Positions 37,572 through 46,982 of a DNA stretch of 64,000 nt are shown piece after piece (position 1 is the stretch's first letter; each line of letters starts with the position of its first letter). Under the pieces are notes generated by a model that was not told the origin of the DNA, ran no database searches, and saw nothing but the letters and a program-made list of their open reading frames with translations. A program made the translations under genes and the position numbers. The DNA comes from Segatella albensis DSM 11370 = JCM 12258 (GTDB lineage: Bacteria; Bacteroidota; Bacteroidia; Bacteroidales; Bacteroidaceae), in NCBI RefSeq assembly GCF_000426565.1, contig NZ_AUFP01000009.1:1-64000 (forward strand), read 5' to 3'.

Positions 37572-38732
37572 ATGGATATCGAAAAAGTAAGAAGTCGCTT
37601 TATTAAACACTTTGATGGTAAAACTGGTAATATTTATATGTCACCAGGTCGCATCAATCTTATTGGCGAGCACACAGACTATAATGGTGGATTTGTATTC
37701 CCTGGTGCAGTAGACAAAGGCATCATGGCTGAAATTCGACCTAATGGTCTTGACACTGTAATACTTTATTCTATTGACCTTAAAGACAAAGTAGAATTCA
37801 AAATAGATGATCCGGAGGGCCCAAAAGCTACATGGGCACGATATATCTATGGTATCATCCAGGAAATGAAAGGTCTTGGAGTCCCTGTAAAAGGATTTAA
37901 TGCAGCATTCTATGGTGATGTTCCATTGGGTGCGGGAATGAGTTCTTCTGCAGCATTGGAAAGTTGCTTTGCATTTGCTTTGAATGATCTATTCGGAGAC
38001 AACAAGGTTTCAAAATGGGATTTAACTCTTGCTGGCCAAACCACAGAGCATAAATATATTGGTGTGAACTGTGGTATTATGGATCAATTTGCATCAGTAT
38101 TCGGCAAAGAAGGTAAACTGATGCGCCTCGATTGTCGCAGTCGCGAATTTGAGTATTTCCCATTTGAGCCTAAAGGTTACAAATTAGTTCTCGTTAACTC
38201 TAAAGTTAAACATGAATTGAAGGGCTCTCCATATAATGATCGTCGCAACTCTTGTGAAAATGTTGTAAGACATATTGCTGCCAAACATCCGGAAGCTAAA
38301 TTCGAGACTCTACGTGATTGCACATGGGAGCAACTTGAAGAAGTACGTCAAGAAGTTGGTGAAGAAGATTACACACGTGCTCACTTTGTACTTGGAGAGA
38401 AAGACCGAGTACTTGCTGTTTGCGATGCATTGGAAAAAGGTGACTACGAAACTGTAGGTCAGAAGATGTATGAAACACATTATGGACTTAGTAAAGAGTA
38501 TGAAGTAAGCTGCGAAGAGCTCGACTTCCTTAACGATATCGCTAAAGAAAATGGCGTAACTGGTAGTAGAATCATGGGCGGTGGCTTTGGCGGATGTACA
38601 ATAAACCTCGTAAAAGATGATATCTATGAGAAGTTCATCGCTAATGTAAAAGAGAAGTTCAATGCCAAATATGGTCACGAACCAGAGATCTACCCAGTAG
38701 TGATCAGTGAGGGTTCTCATAAAGTTTGCTAA
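37572..38732 (+). CDS. galK: Galactokinase
   Basis: A 386-residue GHMP kinase phosphorylating galactose. Signature GRINLIGEHTDYNGGFVFP at about 26-44, ATP motif PLGAGMSSSAALE at about 118-130, and the C-terminal GGGFGG loop near 337. The length is normal. galT and galE are not in this window, so the rest of the Leloir pathway is encoded elsewhere. A strong terminator follows. Confidence 0.96.
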   Translation: MDIEKVRSRFIKHFDGKTGNIYMSPGRINLIGEHTDYNGGFVFPGAVDKGIMAEIRPNGLDTVILYSIDLKDKVEFKIDDPEGPKATWARYIYGIIQEMKGLGVPVKGFNAAFYGDVPLGAGMSSSAALESCFAFALNDLFGDNKVSKWDLTLAGQTTEHKYIGVNCGIMDQFASVFGKEGKLMRLDCRSREFEYFPFEPKGYKLVLVNSKVKHELKGSPYNDRRNSCENVVRHIAAKHPEAKFETLRDCTWEQLEEVRQEVGEEDYTRAHFVLGEKDRVLAVCDALEKGDYETVGQKMYETHYGLSKEYEVSCEELDFLNDIAKENGVTGSRIMGGGFGGCTINLVKDDIYEKFIANVKEKFNAKYGHEPEIYPVVISEGSHKVC

Positions 38733-38755
38733 AGTAGATTACAACAAATAATATT

Positions 38756-38795
38756 AAGCCTGCAATTGGATTACATATCTGATTGCAGGCTTTTT
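38756..38795 (+). terminator. Rho-independent terminator after galK
   Basis: Stem AAGCCTGCAAT (38756-38766) / ATTGCAGGCTT (38782-38792) followed by T residues to 38795. It separates the gal operon from the ara operon. Confidence 0.9.
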
Positions 38796-38809
38796 GATTG
38801 CTTAAAAGT

Positions 38810-38886
38810 GTTAATTTTACACCTTCGCGCAAAAAAACATCATACAGAATGATACAAGTTTAAATAAAAAATGGTAATTTTACACC
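38810..38886 (+). promoter_or_regulatory. Candidate ara operon operators, direct repeat TAATTTTACACC
   Basis: The 12-mer TAATTTTACACC occurs at 38812-38823 and 38875-38886, exactly 63 bp (six helical turns) apart. The first copy lies within the near-palindrome GTGTTAATTTTACAC (38808-38822). They precede the arabinose genes, and an AraR-type regulator is encoded in the operon, so AraR binding is plausible but not shown. No typical TAnnTTTG promoter is seen nearby. Confidence 0.45.
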
Positions 38887-38920
38887 CAAAAATCAAATAT
38901 AACTTAATAATCACTTAAGT

Positions 38921-40108
38921 ATGAAACACTTTAAAAGTTCAATTTTAGGAGCAGGAATGGCAACCGTTCTACTCTCCGCATGTGGTTCACAGCAATCACA
39001 AATTACCGTATCAGGATTAAATCCTGCAGATTTCGATTCTACTATAAATGGTAAGAAGACCGAACTAATCACCTTGAAAAACGCTAACGGAATGGAAGTT
39101 TGCCTCACGAACTATGGTGGTCGTGTGGTTTCTATCTCTGTACCAGATAAGAACAATAAGCCTACAGACGTTGTCTTGGGTTACGACAATATCCATCAAT
39201 ATGCAGATACTCTTAGGACACCATCTGACTATGGTTCTTCTGTAGGTCGATATGCAAACCGTATCAAAGATGCTAAGATCACAGTAGCTGGTAAGGAGTA
39301 TAAACTAAAGAAGAACGATGCGATGAACTGCCTACATGGCGGAGGTACCACAGGATGGCTAAACCAAATATATGATGTTCAAGCAAAGAATGATACTAGT
39401 GTCGTTTTTGCTATCACCGCTAAGGATGGAGAGAATGGATTCCCTGGCACAGTAAAGGCAACCGCCACATATACTGTAAAGAGCAACAATACGCTTGACA
39501 TTGTATTCCAAGCAACAACTGACAAGGAAACCGTTGTAAACATGACCAATCATTCATATTTCAATCTGAATGGTGATCCTTCAAAGGAAGGTTACGATCA
39601 AGTCATGTATATCTTTGCTGACAGTTTTACTCCAAGCGATCGATTCTATATTCCTACAGGAGAAATCAAAAGCGTAGAAGGAACTCCTATGGATTTCCGT
39701 ACTCCTACTGAGATTGCTAAGAAATATGATCCTAACTATGATCAGATAAAGAATGCAACTGGTTACGATCACAACTGGTGTTTGAACACCTATAAATTGG
39801 GAAATCTTGCCGATAAGACTGTAGCATGTAGCCTATACTCACCTAAGACTGGCATCAAACTCGAGGTATTCACGAACGAACCTGGTATGCAAGTTTATAC
39901 TGGTAACTTCCAAGGCACTGGCATCCCATGTAAACATGGCATAAAATATCCAAAACACGTAAGTGTATGCTTTGAAAGTCAGAAATATCCAGACTCTCCT
40001 ACTAAATATACAGCAAAGACAAAAGGCTGGGAAGTTTCTAACCCATATCTTAAACCAGGAGAAAAGTATTATTCTCATTTAGCATACAAATTCAGCGTAG
40101 TAAAATAA
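38921..40108 (+). CDS. Lipoprotein aldose 1-epimerase
   Basis: A 395-residue second mutarotase. A type II signal peptide with lipobox LSAC (C21) places it as a lipoprotein, outside the cytoplasm. Catalytic histidines lie in NCLHGGG and NMTNHSYFNL, and the glutamate in VCFESQKYPDSP. It would convert anomers of released sugars, probably L-arabinose, before uptake by the symporter encoded next. First gene of the arabinose operon. Confidence 0.92.
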   Translation: MKHFKSSILGAGMATVLLSACGSQQSQITVSGLNPADFDSTINGKKTELITLKNANGMEVCLTNYGGRVVSISVPDKNNKPTDVVLGYDNIHQYADTLRTPSDYGSSVGRYANRIKDAKITVAGKEYKLKKNDAMNCLHGGGTTGWLNQIYDVQAKNDTSVVFAITAKDGENGFPGTVKATATYTVKSNNTLDIVFQATTDKETVVNMTNHSYFNLNGDPSKEGYDQVMYIFADSFTPSDRFYIPTGEIKSVEGTPMDFRTPTEIAKKYDPNYDQIKNATGYDHNWCLNTYKLGNLADKTVACSLYSPKTGIKLEVFTNEPGMQVYTGNFQGTGIPCKHGIKYPKHVSVCFESQKYPDSPTKYTAKTKGWEVSNPYLKPGEKYYSHLAYKFSVVK

Positions 40109-40156
40109 AACTATCCACTATATTGATATAATTATAACTTAAAACCTAAATAACAA

Positions 40157-42121
40157 ATGAACAGTATTATGCAAGCAATAAGCAACAGTGGCTTCAAACC
40201 CATTGATATGCTTATTCTCGTTTTCTATCTTATTCTGTTAGTAGGTTTAGGATTATTCCTAAGTCGAAACAAAGATGGAAAAGAAAAAACTGCCAACGAC
40301 TACTTCTTGGCAGGTAACACTCTTACTTGGTGGGCTGTAGGTGCATCACTTATTGCAGCAAACATTTCTGCCGAGCAGTTTATCGGAATGTCTGGTACAG
40401 GTTTTGCCGACGGTATCGCCATCGCAGCTTATGAAGTTATGGCTGCTGTGACATTGATCGTTATCGGTAAGTTCTTATTACCTATCATGCTAGATCGCAA
40501 GATTTTCACCATTCCACAATTTCTTCGCGAAAGATACAATGATGGTGTAGGATTAGCATTCTCTATCCTATGGCTTTTCCTCTATGTCTTTGTCAACCTG
40601 ACGTCAGTAGCATGGTTAGGAGCTCTCGCTATTGAGCAGATTCTTGGTCTACAAGGATTAGCTGTTGACATTTGCGGCTTTACGGTCTCTGTGAGAATGC
40701 TCATCATCCTTTTCCTTTTTGTCATTGCCGGAATCTATTCTATCTATGGTGGTTTGGCATCTGTGGCATGGACGGACGTTATGCAGGTAACCTTCCTCGT
40801 AGGTGGTGGTTTGATCACAGCATATGTTGCCCTGAAAGAAATGGGTGTATCTCTAGGAACAGATGCTTTTGGTGCATTCAACAAGATGTTTACAGATCTT
40901 ACGACAGGAGCAAACCTTACAGATACGCACTTCCACCTTATTATTCAGGAGAGCCATAATGCTTCAGCATTCGCTAATGTTCCTGGTATAGCCGCTGTCG
41001 TTGGCGGTGTATGGTTGACCAACTTAGGTTATTGGGGATTCAACCAGTATATCATCCAGAAAGGTTTGGCAGCAAAGAGTATTGATGAAGCAAAGAAGGG
41101 TCTGATCTTCGCTGGTTTCCTCAAAATCTTAATCCCATTCATCGTTGTCATCCCAGGTATCTGCGCTTACTATATCTTGAAAGGTTCCCCAGAATCATTC
41201 ACTTCTATGGACTTGCACGGTCATGTAAACGTTTCTGACGATGCATATCCTTGGTTGATTCGCAACTTCACCCCAACAGGTATCAAGGGACTTTCTTTCG
41301 CTGCTCTTGCTGCTGCTATCATCTCTTCTCTTGCTTCTATGTTCAACAGTACTTCTACCCTATTCACCATGGATATCTACAAGAAGTATATCAACAAAAC
41401 TGCATCAGATAAAAACTTGGTAAACTGCGGTCGACTTGTTAGTATCTCAGCTTTGATTATTGCACTCATCGCTGTTAAGCCACTACTTGGTGGTCTTGAC
41501 CAAGCTTTCCAGTATATTCAGGAATACTCTGGTTTCATCTATCCTGGTATCATCACTGTATTCGGACTTGGTCTACTCTGGAAGCGTGCATCTTCTCTTG
41601 CTGCAGTATGGACAGCGATACTGACTATTCCTATGGGAGTACTCTTTAAAGTCGTAATGCCTGATGTAGCATTCCAGTTCCGAGCAGGTTACATTTTCAT
41701 TATCCTAATCACATTCTTTGTCATTGTTTCTATCTTCGACAAGAATAGCGTATCTGCTGAAGAAGTATCTGCTGAAGACAAAGAAAGAATGCTTCGCTGG
41801 GCTAAAATTCTTGGTGGTGCAGGAGTTATCATGATCATCGCTGCAGCTATCGTCACTATCGGTGGTGCTATGACTCCTGATGCAAACCCAGATTCTAGTA
41901 TCTTTGCTTATCTTAACGACATTGGATTCCAGGCATTCTTCTTCTTTGGTGTCTTGGTAGGTCAATGTGCAATCTGGCTATACAGCAATGCAAAAGACAA
42001 AGTCAAAGATACTAAGGCTCTACCAATCAACTTGAAATTATTCTCAACAACACGCGGATATACTTATGGTTCAATCGGTATTTGCACCATCGTACTTCTG
42101 CTGTACATATTACTCTGGTAA
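40157..42121 (+). CDS. Sodium:solute symporter (SSS family), probable arabinose transporter
   Basis: A 654-residue inner-membrane protein of the SGLT/SSS family with about 14-15 membrane segments. It has the family region AANISAEQFIGMSGTGFADG near residues 69-88 and SSLASMFNSTSTLFTMDIYKKYI near 395. The family couples sugar uptake to sodium. Location between a lipoprotein epimerase and AraR/AraD/AraA suggests L-arabinose as substrate. Confidence 0.88.
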   Translation: MNSIMQAISNSGFKPIDMLILVFYLILLVGLGLFLSRNKDGKEKTANDYFLAGNTLTWWAVGASLIAANISAEQFIGMSGTGFADGIAIAAYEVMAAVTLIVIGKFLLPIMLDRKIFTIPQFLRERYNDGVGLAFSILWLFLYVFVNLTSVAWLGALAIEQILGLQGLAVDICGFTVSVRMLIILFLFVIAGIYSIYGGLASVAWTDVMQVTFLVGGGLITAYVALKEMGVSLGTDAFGAFNKMFTDLTTGANLTDTHFHLIIQESHNASAFANVPGIAAVVGGVWLTNLGYWGFNQYIIQKGLAAKSIDEAKKGLIFAGFLKILIPFIVVIPGICAYYILKGSPESFTSMDLHGHVNVSDDAYPWLIRNFTPTGIKGLSFAALAAAIISSLASMFNSTSTLFTMDIYKKYINKTASDKNLVNCGRLVSISALIIALIAVKPLLGGLDQAFQYIQEYSGFIYPGIITVFGLGLLWKRASSLAAVWTAILTIPMGVLFKVVMPDVAFQFRAGYIFIILITFFVIVSIFDKNSVSAEEVSAEDKERMLRWAKILGGAGVIMIIAAAIVTIGGAMTPDANPDSSIFAYLNDIGFQAFFFFGVLVGQCAIWLYSNAKDKVKDTKALPINLKLFSTTRGYTYGSIGICTIVLLLYILLW

Positions 42122-42134
42122 ACATATACTATCA

Positions 42135-42166
42135 ACAGGGGCATTAGCAACAGTCTATGCCCCTGT
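42135..42166 (+). repeat. Perfect hairpin between symporter and araR
   Basis: ACAGGGGCAT (42135-42144) and ATGCCCCTGT (42157-42166), 12-nt loop. No U-run follows, so an attenuating or stabilising structure within the transcript is more likely than a full terminator. An alternative araR ATG at 42157 lies inside its right arm, which argues for the later start. Confidence 0.65.
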
Positions 42167-42195
42167 ATATTACAAAAAACAAAAAGCATTATAAC

Positions 42196-42873
42196 ATGGC
42201 AACTTTTTATGGAGAACATTCCAAACTCTTAGTATCAGTGGACTGCATCATCTTCGGTTTCGAAGGAGGAAAACTTAAACTGCTGATCGGTAAAAGAAGT
42301 ATGGATCCTGGACGCGGTGAGTGGTCACTCTACGGAGGATTTGTAGAGGCAGAAGAAAGTTTGACAGATGCTGCTAATCGCGTACTCTTTAAACTTACAG
42401 GACTAAAGAAACTCTATATGAAACAAGTTGGAGCATTTGGTGCTATAGACCGAGATCCCGGAGAACGAGTAATCTCTATCGCATACTGTGCTTTGATTAA
42501 TGTAAAAGACTACGACGACAAACTACGCGAACAGCACGGATTGGAATGGGTAAACCTAGAAGATATGCCACAACTATACTCTGACCATAATGATATGGTA
42601 AGCAAGGCTATTCATCTTCTTCGTCGCCGAATCAATACCGAGCCACTTAGCTTTAATCTACTTCCCGAGCTTTTCACTCTAACTCAACTTCAACATGTAT
42701 ATGAAGCTGTATTGGGTGAGGAAATCGACAAAAGAAATTTCCGTAAGAGAATCAAACAAATCGACTTTATCGAAAAAACTGAACTTATAGATAAGGTTAC
42801 TTCGAAACGCGGAGCTGCTCTTTATCGTTTCAACAAACGAATATACGCAGAAGATCCTAGCTTCAAACTTTGA
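42196..42873 (+). CDS. araR: Nudix-fold L-arabinose regulator AraR
   Basis: A 225-residue protein: Nudix domain (about 8-145) followed by a winged helix (about 150-225). The Nudix box region GGFVEAEESLTDAANRVLFK has lost the catalytic REUxEE glutamates (RV and FK instead), so it should not hydrolyse nucleotides. This matches the Nudix-related regulators such as the characterised L-arabinose-responsive AraR of Bacteroides thetaiotaomicron. I start at 42196 (MATFYGEHSKL). It sits inside the operon it probably controls, before araD. Confidence 0.87.
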   Translation: MATFYGEHSKLLVSVDCIIFGFEGGKLKLLIGKRSMDPGRGEWSLYGGFVEAEESLTDAANRVLFKLTGLKKLYMKQVGAFGAIDRDPGERVISIAYCALINVKDYDDKLREQHGLEWVNLEDMPQLYSDHNDMVSKAIHLLRRRINTEPLSFNLLPELFTLTQLQHVYEAVLGEEIDKRNFRKRIKQIDFIEKTELIDKVTSKRGAALYRFNKRIYAEDPSFKL

Positions 42874-42994
42874 TAAGGCGAGTTAACCAACGAGCAGGCT
42901 TAGCTAGGAAATTGAGAACCATAGGTTCATCAAACTCATATCAACATAGAAAAGAATAAAACCTAAATATATCAATCTAAAATAAATAAAAGAT

Positions 42995-43693
42995 ATGCTG
43001 GAAGAATTAAAAGAAAAGGTCTTTAAGGCTAATCTTGACTTAGTAAAGCATAACCTAGTACTCTTTACCTGGGGTAATGTTTCAGGTATTGACAGAGAAA
43101 AAGGTTTAGTAGTAATCAAACCTTCAGGTGTAAGCTATGACACCATGAAAGTATCCGATATGGTAGTGGTAGATTTGAATACTGGTAAGGTCGTTGAGGG
43201 TGACTTGAATCCTTCTTCAGACACACCTACCCATCTTGTGATATATCGTAACTTCCCAGAAGTAGGTGGCGTGGTACACACTCATTCTACATATGCCACG
43301 GCATGGGCACAGGCAGGAAAGGACATTCCTAACATAGGAACTACACATGCTGATTATTTCCACGACTCTATTCCTTGCACAGATGACATGACAAAAGATC
43401 AAATGGCAGAATATGAGTATAACACGGGTGTTGTTATCGTAGATAAATTCAAGAAAGACAATATCAACCCAGTACATACTCCTGGCGTTCTGGTCAAGAA
43501 TCACGGACCTTTCACATGGGGTAAGGATGCTGACGAAGCAGTATATCATGCTGTCGTAGCTGAACAGGTTGCAAAGATGGCTTTCGTTTCATTCAGTGTG
43601 AATCCAGCAACCACAATGAATCCTTTACTTATAGAAAAGCATTTCAGCCGCAAACATGGTCCTAATGCCTACTATGGTCAGAAAAAGAAATAA
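42995..43693 (+). CDS. araD: L-ribulose-5-phosphate 4-epimerase
   Basis: A 232-residue class II aldolase-fold enzyme making D-xylulose-5-phosphate. Zinc ligands H95 and H97 (VVHTHSTY) and H170 (KNHGPFTWG) are present, with D120 in THADYFHDS as a catalytic residue. Length and residues agree with E. coli AraD. The 121-nt gap from araR contains a small inverted repeat, GAACC-ATA-GGTTC, at 42917-42929. Confidence 0.96.
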   Translation: MLEELKEKVFKANLDLVKHNLVLFTWGNVSGIDREKGLVVIKPSGVSYDTMKVSDMVVVDLNTGKVVEGDLNPSSDTPTHLVIYRNFPEVGGVVHTHSTYATAWAQAGKDIPNIGTTHADYFHDSIPCTDDMTKDQMAEYEYNTGVVIVDKFKKDNINPVHTPGVLVKNHGPFTWGKDADEAVYHAVVAEQVAKMAFVSFSVNPATTMNPLLIEKHFSRKHGPNAYYGQKKK

Positions 43694-43733
43694 TTGCTCA
43701 TATATATAAGATATAACTAAAAACATAATAACA

Positions 43734-45278
43734 ATGGTAAAAGCTTTTGATAACTTTGAGGTCTGGTTCGTAACAGGAGCACAACTTCTTTATGGAGGTG
43801 ATGCTGTGAAACAAGTTGACGGTCATTCTAAAGAAATGGTTGACGGTCTGAACAATTCTGGAATATTACCTATCAAGGTGGTTTACGCTGGTACAGCAAA
43901 CTCTTCTAACGAAGTCGCAGATGTCATGTCTCGTGCTAATAACGACAAGAAATGTATCGGTGTCATCACATGGATGCATACTTTCTCTCCTGCAAAGATG
44001 TGGATAAAAGGTATGCAGATTCTCCATAAACCATTACTCCACCTTCATACACAATATAATCAGCAAATTCCTTGGGACACCATGGATATGGATTTCATGA
44101 ATCTTAACCAGAGTGCTCATGGTGATCGTGAGTTTGGTCATATTCTTTCTCGTCTACGCAAGAACAGAAAGACTGTTATCGGTTATTGGAAAGACGAAAA
44201 GACTCAGAAACATATCGCTGTTTGGGAGCGTGTCTGCGCTGGATGGGCAGATGCACAAGACTGTTTGATCCTTCGTTTCGGTGACCAAATGAATAATGTG
44301 GCGGTAACAGATGGTGACAAAGTAGCTTTCGAGCAGGTACTCGGATATCACGTAGATTACTGTCCTTTCTCTGAAGTTCTTTCATACTTTGATAAAATCA
44401 AGGATTCTGATGTCGATGATCTTGTCAAGGTTTACTTCAAAGAATATACTCACGATGCAAAACTCGAAGAAAAAGATACAGAAGAGTATAAGAAGATCTG
44501 GAATTCTGCAAAGGCAGAACTTACACTTCGTGCTGTTCTGAAAGCATACGGAGCCAAAGGATTTACAACCAACTTTGATGACTTAGGTGATGTAAATGTT
44601 GAAGAAACAGGACATGGTTTCGATCAGATTCCAGGTTTGGCTTCACAGCGACTGATGCACGAAGGTATCGGATTCGGTGCTGAAGGTGACTGGAAGTCTG
44701 CTGCTCTCTATCGTACAACTTGGTTCATGAGTCAGGGAATAGAAAATGGAGGAACTTCATTCCTTGAGGATTACACCCTGAATTTTGATGGCGAGAATAC
44801 TTCTATTCTTGAAGCCCACATGCTCGAGATCAATCCAGACATCGCAGAGGAGAAGCCTCGTCTTGAAGTTCACTTCCTTGGCATTGGCTATCGCAAAAGT
44901 CAAACCGCACGCTTGGTATTCACAAGTAAACAAGGTCATGGCGTAACAGCAACTATCGTTGATATGGGTAACCGATTCCGCCTCATCGCAAATGATGTAA
45001 ACCTCATCAAGTCTAAGCCATTGCCTAAATTACCGGTAGCATCAGCCCTCTGGGTTCCAGAACCAACCTTCGAAGTAGGTGTAGGCTGTTGGATTAATGC
45101 TGGTGGTACTCATCACTCTTGCTTCAGCTTTGGACTAACCGACGAATACTGGCGCGACTTTGCTGAAATTGCAGACATCGAGGCATGTATCATCAACAAA
45201 GATACTGATTATGAAGAATTCCGAAAAGAACTTAAATTCAATGAGGTATATTATATGTTGAATAAGGCATTACGCTAA
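43734..45278 (+). CDS. araA: L-arabinose isomerase
   Basis: A 514-residue cytoplasmic isomerase turning L-arabinose into L-ribulose with a Mn2+ cofactor. It begins [13 protein letters not shown], as in the family, and includes [29 protein letters not shown] and the metal-site region [11 protein letters not shown]. The length is near the usual 500. It lies between araD and the kinase with gaps of 40 and 32 nt. Confidence 0.97.
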   Translation: MVKAFDNFEVWFVTGAQLLYGGDAVKQVDGHSKEMVDGLNNSGILPIKVVYAGTANSSNEVADVMSRANNDKKCIGVITWMHTFSPAKMWIKGMQILHKPLLHLHTQYNQQIPWDTMDMDFMNLNQSAHGDREFGHILSRLRKNRKTVIGYWKDEKTQKHIAVWERVCAGWADAQDCLILRFGDQMNNVAVTDGDKVAFEQVLGYHVDYCPFSEVLSYFDKIKDSDVDDLVKVYFKEYTHDAKLEEKDTEEYKKIWNSAKAELTLRAVLKAYGAKGFTTNFDDLGDVNVEETGHGFDQIPGLASQRLMHEGIGFGAEGDWKSAALYRTTWFMSQGIENGGTSFLEDYTLNFDGENTSILEAHMLEINPDIAEEKPRLEVHFLGIGYRKSQTARLVFTSKQGHGVTATIVDMGNRFRLIANDVNLIKSKPLPKLPVASALWVPEPTFEVGVGCWINAGGTHHSCFSFGLTDEYWRDFAEIADIEACIINKDTDYEEFRKELKFNEVYYMLNKALR

Positions 45279-45310
45279 ACAATAAACCTAAAAACCTATC
45301 AAATAAAATC

Positions 45311-46909
45311 ATGAACGCAAAAGAAACCATACAAAACGGTAAAGCCATCCTCGGTATCGAGTTTGGCTCTACCCGTATCAAAGCTGTATTGATTGATTCT
45401 GAAAACAAACCTATCGCACAAGGTAGTCACGAATGGGAAAACAAACTCGTCAATGGCCTTTGGACTTATAGCATTGAAGCTATCTGGGAAGGATTGCAAG
45501 ATTGTTATTCTGATTTGCGTAATAACGTAAAGAAAGAATATGATACAGAAATCGAAAACCTCGCGGCTATCGGCATTAGTGCCATGATGCATGGATATAT
45601 GGCCTTTAACGATAAAGAAGAAATACTAACTCCTTTCCGTACATGGAGAAATACCAATACAGGGGAGGCTGCCGCAGAACTTTCTAAGTTGTTCAACTTT
45701 AATATTCCTTTGCGCTGGAGTATTTCTCATCTGTATCAGTGTATTCTCGATAACGAGGAGCATGTAAATACTATCAAATATCTGACTACTTTGGCTGGAT
45801 ACATACATTGGCAGATTACTGGCGAAAAAGTCTTAGGTATTGGAGATGCTTCTGGTATGCTCCCTATTGACTCCAAGACCATGAACTACGATCAAAAGAT
45901 GGTCAACAAGTTTAACCAACTCATTGCATCAAAAGGATATCAATGGACTTTGCTAGATATACTACCTAAGGTTCTGCTTGCAGGAGAAGATGCAGGTCGT
46001 CTAACCGAAGAAGGTGCTAAAAAGTTGGACGTTTCTGGTCATCTGAAGTCAGGAGCACCAGTATGTCCTCCTGAGGGAGATGCAGGAACAGGAATGGTTG
46101 CTACGAATGCCGTAAAGCAACGTACAGGTAACGTTTCCGCCGGTACTTCTTCATTCTCTATGATTGTACTCGAAAAGAAATTGTCAAAACCATATCAGAT
46201 GATTGACATGGTTACAACCCCTGATGGTAGTCCTGTCGCTATGGTTCACTGTAACAACTGTACATCAGATTTGAACGCATGGGTCAACATCTTTAAGGAA
46301 TATCAAAAGCTATTAGGTGTCCCTGTTGACATGAATGAGGTATTCGGAAAGCTCTACAATCATGCTTTAGAAGGTGATGCAGACTGTGGTGGACTTATTG
46401 CATACAACTATTTCTCTGGTGAGCCAGTGACAGGATTGGAAGAAGGTCGTCCTCTCTTCGTCCGCTCTGCAAATGATAAGTTCAACCTTGCCAATTTTAT
46501 GCGTGCCAATCTATATGCCTCAGTGGGTGTTCTAAAGATTGGTAACGATATCTTGTTCAAGGAAGAAAATGTAAACGTAGATCGCATAACTGGACATGGT
46601 GGACTCTTCAAGACCAAAGGTGTAGGTCAGCGTATTCTTGCAGCAGCGCTCAACTCTCCTATTTCTGTAATGGAGACAGCAGGAGAAGGTGGTGCATGGG
46701 GTATCGCACTGTTGGCCTCTTATCTCGTAAACAATAATCAAAAAGACAGTCTGGCTAACTTCCTTGATAAAAACGTATTTGCAGGCAATACAGGTGTCGA
46801 GATTGCTCCAACTCCTGAAGATGTTGAAGGCTTCAATAAATATATAGAAAACTACAAAACAGGTTTGGGAATTGAGGCCGCAGCTGTAAAATACAAGAAA
46901 GAATCATAA
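45311..46909 (+). CDS. araB: FGGY-family carbohydrate kinase, probable ribulokinase
   Basis: A 532-residue sugar kinase of the FGGY/ASKHA fold. The N-terminal phosphate motif [16 protein letters not shown] lies at about 14-29, and the C-terminal ATP motif is [16 protein letters not shown] near 430. It is diverged from E. coli AraB and shorter, but the flanking araA and araD genes strongly imply that L-ribulose is the substrate. Followed by an intercistronic hairpin. Confidence 0.88.
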   Translation: MNAKETIQNGKAILGIEFGSTRIKAVLIDSENKPIAQGSHEWENKLVNGLWTYSIEAIWEGLQDCYSDLRNNVKKEYDTEIENLAAIGISAMMHGYMAFNDKEEILTPFRTWRNTNTGEAAAELSKLFNFNIPLRWSISHLYQCILDNEEHVNTIKYLTTLAGYIHWQITGEKVLGIGDASGMLPIDSKTMNYDQKMVNKFNQLIASKGYQWTLLDILPKVLLAGEDAGRLTEEGAKKLDVSGHLKSGAPVCPPEGDAGTGMVATNAVKQRTGNVSAGTSSFSMIVLEKKLSKPYQMIDMVTTPDGSPVAMVHCNNCTSDLNAWVNIFKEYQKLLGVPVDMNEVFGKLYNHALEGDADCGGLIAYNYFSGEPVTGLEEGRPLFVRSANDKFNLANFMRANLYASVGVLKIGNDILFKEENVNVDRITGHGGLFKTKGVGQRILAAALNSPISVMETAGEGGAWGIALLASYLVNNNQKDSLANFLDKNVFAGNTGVEIAPTPEDVEGFNKYIENYKTGLGIEAAAVKYKKES

Positions 46910-46922
46910 ACTACTAACCTAA

Positions 46923-46962
46923 ATACGAAAAAGATGGGGGTAATCTCCCCATCCATTCGTAT
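46923..46962 (+). repeat. Two-tier hairpin between araB and the GH51 gene
   Basis: Outer arms ATACGAA / TTCGTAT (46923-46929, 46956-46962) and inner arms GATGGGG / CCCCATC (46933-46939, 46947-46953). No U-run follows. It may act as a processing or stability element that sets the level of the distal genes. Confidence 0.65.
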
Positions 46963-46982
46963 TATAATTAAACAATAACAAC

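Noticed and set aside
35073..38732. Complete Leloir pathway
   Set aside because: Only epimerase, permease and galactokinase are present; galT and galE are not in the window.
42157..42195. Upstream start of araR
   Set aside because: The ATG lies inside the arm of a perfect hairpin and the added residues do not match the family start.
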